A DNA stretch of 13,289 nt. It comes from Phycisphaeraceae bacterium. GTDB taxonomy: Bacteria > Planctomycetota > Phycisphaerae > Phycisphaerales > Phycisphaeraceae. Position numbers and translations under genes: made by a program. The notes beneath the pieces are model-generated. The model was given only the letters and a program-made list of their open reading frames with translations. It was not told where the DNA came from and did no database searches. Shown piece by piece: positions 7,215-12,247 of the stretch (positions within the stretch are counted from its first letter, which is position 1; every line of letters begins with the position of its first letter). The stretch lies in assembly GCA_007119405.1 (NCBI GenBank), contig SKPT01000664.1:1-13289 (forward strand), written 5' to 3'.

Positions 7215-8620
7215 CAAGGCCGCGCCGGCGCGCTGCCTGCGTTGTCGTCCTGATTCGTGTCCTGCGGCGGACCGTCGCTGAGGCTCCGGCCGACCAACCG
7301 CTCAAGGTCGGCCAATGCCTGGAAGCGATCCGTCACTGTGCGTTCGTAAGTCAACTGCAACGTCTGCAGCGCCGACTGAGCCTGCGTCAGCGCCTGGAAC
7401 TCGGCCTGGCCCTGGGCGTACGCGGCCTCGGTCGCCTCCAATGCTTCGCCGGCCATGGGAATCAGCGTGTTCTGGAACAAAGCCGCGCGGCGGTTGGCGT
7501 CCTCGAAGCGATACCACGCCAGGCGCAGTTCCGACTCCAACTCGTTGCGGCGGTCCACCCGCCGGCGGGCAGCCGCACCGAACTCCGCCAGTGCCTCGGC
7601 CCGCTCGGCGCGATTGCGCCCGCCCCAGATCGGCAAATTCACCGACGCCATCACCGCCACCTGGTCATCCATGGTGACCATGTCCATGTACTCGACGCCG
7701 AGCATCAGGTCCGGGATCACGTTCTGCCGCGCCAGGCGATGGGCCTGACGTCGGCTGGCGGTCTCATGTTGCAGTGCCGCCAACTCCGGGTTCAGGCGCG
7801 CCAGCTCGGCAAGCAACTGCGCTTCGTCCTCAGCGACCTCCGCGTCGGGCAGCGGCTCGGGCCAGGGCAGCGATTCATCCGCTGAGCGGCCGAGCGCGGC
7901 ATTCAACCGACCCACCAGCGACGACCGCCTCGCTTCATACGAACGGATCTCGTCCAGCGCCTGTTCGACCGCCACCGCCGCCCGCACCATGTCGGCGTAG
8001 GGCACGTCGCCGGCTTCGAAGCGGGCCTGCGCCCCGGCCTCGAAATCCTCGAGAATCCGGTGCTGCTCCCGCATCACCGTCAGCGCCTGGGCCAAATAGG
8101 CGTACTCGGCGTAGGCCTGTTTGACGCGGGAGCACACCTGCTGAAGCTGCGCGCTGAATCGCCGCTCCGCCGCCAGCGCCTGTGCCAGCGCCACGTCACC
8201 GCGCGCCCGCAGCTTGCCGTACCACGGCAGCATCTGCGAGAGGCTGACGCTCTGCTGCGTCATGGACTCCCGCACGAAGTAGCTGTAGCTCAGCTCCGGG
8301 TCCATCAACGCCCGCGCCTGCGGCACACGCTCAAGCGCCGCCCTCCACTCATAGAACGCGGCCTCCAGGCCCGGGTTGTGCTCGGCCGCGTAGCTCAGGT
8401 AGTCCGCGAGTGTGGGGGTACCGGGAAGCTCGACGGCTCTGCTGGGCGGTTGCTCGACGTCCGCGACGGATCGACTGGCGGTGCGATAGCGCTGCTCGTC
8501 GACGGCCTGCCAGCGATCGATGGCCTCGCGCTCCAGGGGCCCGGCACAGCCCGCCAGCAACGCGGCGCTGACCGCCAGCACGAGCAGGCCAACGCCCATT
8601 ACAGATGTATGTCTCACCAT
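7214..8620 (-). CDS. CusC/TolC-like outer-membrane efflux lipoprotein
   Basis: A 468-residue outer-membrane factor, the exit duct for the tripartite RND pump. The N-terminus is a lipoprotein signal with hydrophobic core and LLAGC lipobox (acylated Cys25), as in CusC. Two outer-membrane efflux repeats follow (about 68-245 and 265-450), rich in long coiled-coil helices; the short strand segments PELSYSYFV, SVSLSQMLPW, IPDLMLGVEYMDM and AVMASVNLPIWGGR are the usual beta-barrel and start-of-helix landmarks. The ATG at 8620 is preceded by GGAG at 8 bases and overlaps the end of the upstream gene by 7 bases, so the longer upstream frame was rejected. Followed at 10 bases by the adaptor. Metal specificity is not visible in this component. 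Confidence 0.93.
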   Translation of the reverse strand: MVRHTSVMGVGLLVLAVSAALLAGCAGPLEREAIDRWQAVDEQRYRTASRSVADVEQPPSRAVELPGTPTLADYLSYAAEHNPGLEAAFYEWRAALERVPQARALMDPELSYSYFVRESMTQQSVSLSQMLPWYGKLRARGDVALAQALAAERRFSAQLQQVCSRVKQAYAEYAYLAQALTVMREQHRILEDFEAGAQARFEAGDVPYADMVRAAVAVEQALDEIRSYEARRSSLVGRLNAALGRSADESLPWPEPLPDAEVAEDEAQLLAELARLNPELAALQHETASRRQAHRLARQNVIPDLMLGVEYMDMVTMDDQVAVMASVNLPIWGGRNRAERAEALAEFGAAARRRVDRRNELESELRLAWYRFEDANRRAALFQNTLIPMAGEALEATEAAYAQGQAEFQALTQAQSALQTLQLTYERTVTDRFQALADLERLVGRSLSDGPPQDTNQDDNAGSAPARP

Positions 8621-9399
8621 GCCAGGTACTCCGGTCCAAAGACCAACATGCCACCGAAATGGCCGGTGATCGCCACCAGCAGCGCGCCACTGAACAGCAA
8701 AGCCAGGTAACCCCAGGCCCAGCGGGCTTGTGGCCGTGTGCGACGCAGTTCCATCACCGCCACCAGCGCGACCGCCCAGAAGAACACGAGCGTGCCCAGC
8801 AGCCAGTCGTCGTGCGTCAGGTCCCAACCCGCGAGGAACCAGCCCAGCGGCGCCGCGAGTACCGCCCCGATGGCGCCGCCCCAGATGCTGAAGCGCACGC
8901 CGTCGCGCAGCCATGGCCGGCGCGTCGCCAGGTGCAGCAGCTCGCCAATCGCCCCGGCCAGCAGCAGCCCGATCGGGAAGTGCACGACGACCAAGTGGAA
9001 ATGCCCCAGCCACGCCAGCAGCCGCGGTACATCCTCGTGCTGGTGGTCGGCGTGCGCGTCGTCGTCGGCGGCGTGCTCGGCATCCTCGGCGTGATCATGC
9101 TCGTGATCGTGATCCGCGTGCCCATCGGCGGGCAGCGTCGCAAGCACGGCCAGGTATCGCTCCGGATCGCGGCGGAAGCGCCCGGCGCACCGGCCGCAGC
9201 AGAAGTAGATCGTCTGCTCGCCATGCTCGATCGCGTAGCGCGCCTTGGCCGGCTCCTCCGGCGTCACCGGGCACATCTGGTTACCGTCCGCCGGCGGTGG
9301 CGCCGCCCCACTCGGCGACGCCGCAGCGACGAGCAGCAGCAGCACCACCACCACCGGCCAAACGTGCGGGTGAGCCAACATGGACTTGTGCATCTTCAT
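8614..9399 (-). CDS. YHS-like metal-binding domain, His-rich linker and DUF2231-type membrane domain
   Basis: A 261-residue exported membrane protein. A signal sequence (about 13-32) is followed by a short YHS/TRASH-like module (42-84: CPVTPEE, then YFCCGRC, Cys43/Cys67/Cys68/Cys71, and DPERYLA), a His/Asp-rich linker (about 92-122, repeated HD/HE pairs) and four membrane helices of DUF2231 type (about 128-157, 171-192, 200-219, 229-250). GHFHLVVVHFPIGLLLAG with His133, His135 and His140, and the ending GGMLVFGPEYL, are the DUF2231 marks. Such domains may hold heme or metal, but no activity is established. The ATG at 9399 has GGAG 6 bases upstream and is preferred over a TTG at 9411. It overlaps the outer-membrane factor gene by 7 bases and starts 21 bases after the tri-YHS lipoprotein, so it clearly belongs to the operon. 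Likely role: metal capture or sensing at the inner membrane (inference). Confidence 0.88.
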   Translation of the reverse strand: MKMHKSMLAHPHVWPVVVVLLLLVAAASPSGAAPPPADGNQMCPVTPEEPAKARYAIEHGEQTIYFCCGRCAGRFRRDPERYLAVLATLPADGHADHDHEHDHAEDAEHAADDDAHADHQHEDVPRLLAWLGHFHLVVVHFPIGLLLAGAIGELLHLATRRPWLRDGVRFSIWGGAIGAVLAAPLGWFLAGWDLTHDDWLLGTLVFFWAVALVAVMELRRTRPQARWAWGYLALLFSGALLVAITGHFGGMLVFGPEYLAW

Positions 9400-9420
9400 T
9401 GCGATCTCCAAGTGCCGGCC

Positions 9421-10278
9421 TCAGTGCCCATGATCGTGGCCGCCGTCCCCTTGACCGTGCTCGTGATCGTGGCCGGCGTTCTCCAGCGGCTCGCCGCGAT
9501 CCAGCGCCGCCAGCACCCTGGCCGGGTACGCCTCCAGGTCCTCAACGCAGCCCTCGCAGCACGTCCGCACCAGACGGTTGGCGATCACCACCTCGATTGG
9601 CTCGCCCCACGCGTCCAGCGGCTCGTTCGAGACAACGCACACATCGAGTGGGTACTTGTCCGTCTGCTCAGCGATCACCGCCGCGTTCAGCTTCTCCAGG
9701 TGCTTCTGCGGCTCCCGCTCGAAGTCCTCGATGCATGACGGGCAGCAGAACCGCACCAGCCGGTTGTTCCAGACGGAATCGACGGGCTCGCCCATCGAAC
9801 CCAGCTCGGCCCCACTGATCGGGCAGCTCTGCAGCGGGTAGTGCTCCTTCTGCTGCTCGATGATCTGTTCGTCGATCGCCGCCAGGTGGGCCGCGGGATC
9901 CGCCTCGAACTGCTCGTCGCAGCCGGCGCAGCAGAACTTGATCTCCCGGCCTTCGTGGATGTACGACACCGCGCCGCCCATCGAGTCCAGCGGCCGGCCC
10001 GACACCGGGCACGTGTTCAGCGGGTAAGCGTCGCCGACAAAGGCCCTCTCGTCGGCGCCGTCGGCATCGCTGGCATGGGCCCCGTGATCGTGTCCGGCGT
10101 GTTCGTCGTATCGGTGGACCGCATGATCATGTTCATCGTCAGCCTGGGCGGCGCTGGCCCCCTGAGCGTGCACATGTGACGTGTCCGTATCGCATCCCGG
10201 CAGACTCACCGCCCAGAGCCCGATCACGCCGATGGCGAACAGGGACAGCGGTGCATGGATCATGAATCGCTTGCTCAT
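9421..10278 (-). CDS. His-rich lipoprotein with three YHS domains
   Basis: A 285-residue putative periplasmic metal-binding lipoprotein. Signal with lipobox SLPGC (Cys29); Asp30 follows, which in enterobacteria would retain it in the inner membrane. A His/Asp-rich stretch (35-69) leads into three YHS modules, each with one Cys early and a CC-x2-C late: 85-136 (Cys90, 116, 117, 120), 147-197 (Cys152, 178, 179, 182) and 209-260 (Cys214, 240, 241, 244). The third is most diverged. The tail is again His-rich (HDHEHGQGDGGHDHGH). The first module closely matches the YHS of the adaptor protein. The ATG at 10278 was chosen because GGAAGGA lies about 10 bases upstream and the signal peptide follows at once; the longer frame starts at a TTG inside a probable -35 box. 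Function as a multi-site metal chaperone or buffer is inference from domain content and position. Confidence 0.9.
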   Translation of the reverse strand: MSKRFMIHAPLSLFAIGVIGLWAVSLPGCDTDTSHVHAQGASAAQADDEHDHAVHRYDEHAGHDHGAHASDADGADERAFVGDAYPLNTCPVSGRPLDSMGGAVSYIHEGREIKFCCAGCDEQFEADPAAHLAAIDEQIIEQQKEHYPLQSCPISGAELGSMGEPVDSVWNNRLVRFCCPSCIEDFEREPQKHLEKLNAAVIAEQTDKYPLDVCVVSNEPLDAWGEPIEVVIANRLVRTCCEGCVEDLEAYPARVLAALDRGEPLENAGHDHEHGQGDGGHDHGH

Positions 10279-10300
10279 CGTAATCTTGTCCTTCCAGTGT

Positions 10301-10329
10301 GAATGAGGCGAAGTCGCTTGCCTTGTCAA
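10301..10329 (-). promoter_or_regulatory. Possible promoter ahead of the tri-YHS lipoprotein gene
   Basis: A perfect TTGACA (-35, plus positions 10324-10329) lies 17 bases from a poor -10 candidate (TCATTC, 10301-10306). A weak -10 with a perfect -35 could mean an activated promoter or chance. The 228-base gap 10279-10506 holds nothing else convincing; a second promoter here would explain the break between the upstream gene and the main operon. Confidence 0.35.
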
Positions 10330-10506
10330 CCTCCGCGCGCCTGCCGCGACATCGGTCGGGCGGCGCGGAGCATCACCATCTCGAACTGCATGGAAGCCTG
10401 ACCGCGTACCGGCGGCGCCCGTCGGCTGCGGTGCAGCCCGAGGCCAGGCGCACCAACCGACGAGCGCGCTACATGGGCCGCTGGTCGTTCGGCTGAAGAG
10501 GGGTTT

Positions 10507-10953
10507 TCAGAGTGTGAGCTGGCAGCTCAGCGCCACGAGACTCGGCGCGGCAAGCGACAGAGGGAACCGCTCAGGCTCGAGGCGCGTCGTGAAGAACGTG
10601 TGGGGCAACCACGTCTGCGGCTGGAGCGGTGCAATCGCCAACATCGCCGACAGCAGGTGGCCCGAGGAAGCGGATGGCACCGCCCTGGTCTCTGAGGACC
10701 GTACCACGCATGTTCCGAGCAGATGTGATGCACAGGCGCAATCGTGATCGTCGCACCCGTCGGTGTCCCGTGGCGTGTCCGAGTCCGATGAAGGCGCTCG
10801 CGGTACGCCGTGGCACAACTCGATGGCCGTGTCGCTTCCCTGAGCCGCACCGGCTTCCGCCTCGGCCTTAGCCGCATCACAGCAGATCGCCATGGGCGTC
10901 CAGAACGCCAGGACCAGCACGAGAGCCAGAGAGATCGGTTTACGGTGCGACAT
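10507..10953 (-). CDS. Exported Cys/His-rich protein of unknown function
   Basis: 148 residues with a signal peptide (about 6-24, core LALVLVLAFW) ending at a Cys pair (Cys24-Cys25). A central acidic Cys/His cluster carries GCDDHDCACASHLLGTC (Cys67, Cys72, Cys74, His77, Cys82), preceded by ELCHG (Cys47, His48). The C-terminal part is Pro/Leu-rich with no clear domain; one further Cys144 is near the end. From memory, small exported proteins with a similar acidic Cys-rich motif precede czc- or cus-type efflux genes in other bacteria, so a metal-binding or metal-sensing helper is plausible, but no named family is claimed. The ribosome site before the ATG at 10953 is weak, while a good -10 box lies 34 bases upstream, so the start is fairly but not fully secure. 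Same strand as the efflux operon, 229 bases ahead of it. Confidence 0.72.
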   Translation of the reverse strand: MSHRKPISLALVLVLAFWTPMAICCDAAKAEAEAGAAQGSDTAIELCHGVPRAPSSDSDTPRDTDGCDDHDCACASHLLGTCVVRSSETRAVPSASSGHLLSAMLAIAPLQPQTWLPHTFFTTRLEPERFPLSLAAPSLVALSCQLTL

Positions 10954-10986
10954 CCGTCAGGAATTCCGTGACCGGCTGAAGAGGCC

Positions 10987-11015
10987 AGTATAGACGTTCA
11001 CTGAACCGCCGACCA
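10987..11015 (-). promoter_or_regulatory. Probable promoter with internal palindromic operator
   Basis: TATACT on the minus strand (10987-10992) fits a -10 box; at 17-base spacing the -35 (TGGTCG, 11010-11015) is a poor match. Between them is a perfect 11-base dyad, GTTCA-C-TGAAC as read on the plus strand (10996-11006). A weak -35 with a palindrome in the spacer suits a regulated promoter for the Cys/His-rich gene and perhaps the whole operon. The regulator is not in the window. Confidence 0.5.
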
Positions 11016-11028
11016 CCTCGGCCGGCGG
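11006..11028 (-). other. GC-rich hairpin after the two-repeat protein gene
   Basis: A 9-bp stem with one mismatch (11006-11014 with 11020-11028) and a 5-nt loop begins 20 bases past the stop of the repeat protein. No T-tract follows, so it would be at best an inefficient terminator. It also overlaps the -35 area of the next promoter. Confidence 0.3.
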
Positions 11029-11048
11029 TGACAACGGCGCTTCACTTG

Positions 11049-11384
11049 CTAGTCCTGGGCACGAACGCGCACCCAGCGGATCCGACTCCCGTGCCTGGGA
11101 TGGTACCGGTGCTGCCGTTCCCATCGATAAGAGACAGCGGGCTGCTCCACCTCTGCCCGCGGCTCTGGCGTTATCTCCACGCGGCGCCACGTCGTGCGCC
11201 AGCCCTGGCGCGGGTGGTAGCGACGCTGTCGCTCCCATCGGAAATCCGGCTGAGCCTCCTTAGCGTCGGCCGTGGCCGCAGGCCCCTCCGTGTGGGGCGT
11301 AGCAGCCGCGGAATCGCCCGCCCCAGCTGAGTTTGCGACGATCATGAGGGTTAGAGCTGCACCGGTAGCAAATAACAATTGCAT
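11049..11384 (-). CDS. Exported basic protein with two Arg/Trp/His-rich repeats
   Basis: 111 residues from the ATG at 11384, which has AAGAGGAG 7 bases upstream; a longer frame from about 11606 lacks such support and has no signal sequence at its start. Residues 1-22 form a signal peptide ending in NSAGAG. After an Ala/Thr-rich linker come two copies of a 22-residue unit (48-69 and 86-107) sharing RWERQ, RYHPR, G, R, W and RV: 15 of 22 positions identical. The mature protein is strongly basic with many Trp, Tyr, His and Arg and no Cys. No family is recognised. Possible roles (binding polyanions, cell wall or nucleic acid, or His-based metal binding) are inference only. It lies upstream of the Cys/His-rich gene on the same strand, with a promoter between them. 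Confidence 0.72.
   Translation of the reverse strand: MQLLFATGAALTLMIVANSAGAGDSAAATPHTEGPAATADAKEAQPDFRWERQRRYHPRQGWRTTWRRVEITPEPRAEVEQPAVSYRWERQHRYHPRHGSRIRWVRVRAQD
11064..11243 (-). repeat. Two-copy coding repeat in the basic exported protein
   Basis: The two 66-base units are 11178-11243 (first) and 11064-11129 (second), separated by 48 bases. Protein identity is 15 of 22, while the DNA has drifted more, so this looks like an old internal duplication kept under selection for the protein. Confidence 0.7.
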
Positions 11385-11466
11385 CCTGAAACTCCTCTTG
11401 CGCTGCGGTGATGGTGGTGCCTGGGGGCGCGATGTCAGGACCCGCTGTCCATCAGAACGTTGGGCA

Positions 11467-11488
11467 TGAACCGCCAGGTTCAGTGATC
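11467..11488. promoter_or_regulatory. Inverted repeat and operator-like site in the divergent gap
   Basis: TGAACC-N4-GGTTCA (11467-11482) is a perfect 6-bp inverted repeat in the 242-base gap between the divergent repeat-protein and DUF2318 genes. Overlapping it, 11478-11488 matches the palindrome at 10996-11006 in 10 of 11 bases. Apart from this and a candidate plus-strand promoter, the gap 11385-11626 shows nothing clear. Confidence 0.35.
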
Positions 11489-11563
11489 CCGACAAAATTC
11501 TTCCCTCCGCAACAACGGTGCCACCATCTCGTCCCGTCAACCTTGGTGCGTCAGACGGCCATA

Positions 11564-11591
11564 TTGTCCATCGCCCGCAGGGGTATAGACT
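11564..11591 (+). promoter_or_regulatory. Possible promoter of the DUF2318 gene
   Basis: TTGTCC (11564-11569) and TAGACT (11586-11591) are spaced 16 bases apart, about 35 bases before the ATG. An overlapping TATAGA at 11584-11589 is an alternative -10. Both boxes are only moderate matches. Confidence 0.35.
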
Positions 11592-11626
11592 GGGAGAAAA
11601 CTGCATGAACCCCTGGAGCCCGCATT

Positions 11627-12211
11627 ATGTCACGAAGAAAACACCAACCAAATCGAAGCCACCGGCAAAACCGTCGCCGTCGCCCACGAGGACGCTTCGA
11701 GGTGCTGATCGCGACGGCGACCCTTCTGATGCTCGGCCTGTTGCTCGTGACCATGTGGATCGCGATCGCATCAAACAGAGACACGCAGACCCACATGCCG
11801 TTCGCAGAACATGCCAGGGATTTACCGCGGCCGCTCGCAAAGGACGCGCACGACTACGTCCGCGGCGACCAGGTGGTAATTCCACGTACCGCCATGGAAG
11901 ACGAGGTCAGTTTTTTTGTCCACCAGTCGGACGACAGACTCGAAACACGCTTCTTTGTGGTGAATCTGCCGGACACGGAATACCAGGTCGCACTGGATAC
12001 CTGCCGCGGATGTTACGAGGAGGGGCTCGGGTACGTGCCGGTTGATAAGCAACTCGTCTGCCGCAAATGTGATTTCGCGCTGTCGCTTCCTCTGGACGAA
12101 TCAGTGACACACGACTGCCAGCCGATCCCGCTGGCCGTCAGCATCGGCGATGAGCTGCGCCTCGCACTCCGCGAACTGCACGCGTTTGGCCAGCAGTACG
12201 CACCCAAGTGA
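11627..12211 (+). CDS. DUF2318 / FtrD-like single-pass membrane protein
   Basis: 194 residues. The first 23 are very basic (Arg/Lys-rich, cytoplasmic), then one membrane helix (about 25-48), then a periplasmic domain. That domain fits DUF2318 (FtrD-like): QVVIPRTAMEDEVSFFV, RFFVVNL, then DTCRGCYEEGLGYV, LVCRKCDFAL and a late HDCQPIPL, giving Cys126, Cys129, Cys145, Cys148 and Cys164. Family members are annotated as iron-sulfur or metal-centre proteins linked to ferrous iron transport (FtrABCD); usual versions have more membrane helices, whereas this one has a single anchor and no Ftr partners in the window. The ATG has GGAG 8 bases upstream. It is the only plus-strand gene, divergent from the repeat protein and convergent with the phosphatase. 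A redox or metal role beside the efflux cluster is plausible. Confidence 0.85.
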   Translation: MSRRKHQPNRSHRQNRRRRPRGRFEVLIATATLLMLGLLLVTMWIAIASNRDTQTHMPFAEHARDLPRPLAKDAHDYVRGDQVVIPRTAMEDEVSFFVHQSDDRLETRFFVVNLPDTEYQVALDTCRGCYEEGLGYVPVDKQLVCRKCDFALSLPLDESVTHDCQPIPLAVSIGDELRLALRELHAFGQQYAPK

Positions 12212-12247
12212 AGGGTCATGCCGTTGGCCCCGGTGCAGCCGCGGTCG

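Noticed and set aside
5068..7281. Plus-strand open frame of 737 codons opposite the adaptor gene
   Set aside because: Antisense shadow of the adaptor; composition is skewed to Arg/His/Leu/Val and no family is visible.
9034..9126. CAT/GTG-rich tract that might be a DNA satellite or binding array
   Set aside because: It is explained by the His/Asp-rich coding linker of the YHS-DUF2231 protein; the DNA itself is not a regular repeat.
8605..9738. Plus-strand open frame of 377 codons opposite the YHS genes
   Set aside because: Shadow frame over two genes with clear domains, starts and signal peptides on the other strand.
10385..10450. Possible leader peptide or small gene in the gap ahead of the tri-YHS lipoprotein
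   Set aside because: Short minus-strand frames of about 20 codons exist in this gap, but none has a convincing ribosome site, signal sequence or recognisable motif.
10490..10984. 12-base exact direct repeat (10490-10501 and 10973-10984) flanking the Cys/His-rich gene
   Set aside because: Several 12-base repeats are expected by chance in a 13-kb window, and there is no integrase, terminal inverted repeat or composition change to support insertion.
12212..12247. Possible bidirectional terminator between the convergent DUF2318 and phosphatase genes
   Set aside because: No stable stem with a T-tract on either strand could be found in these 36 bases.
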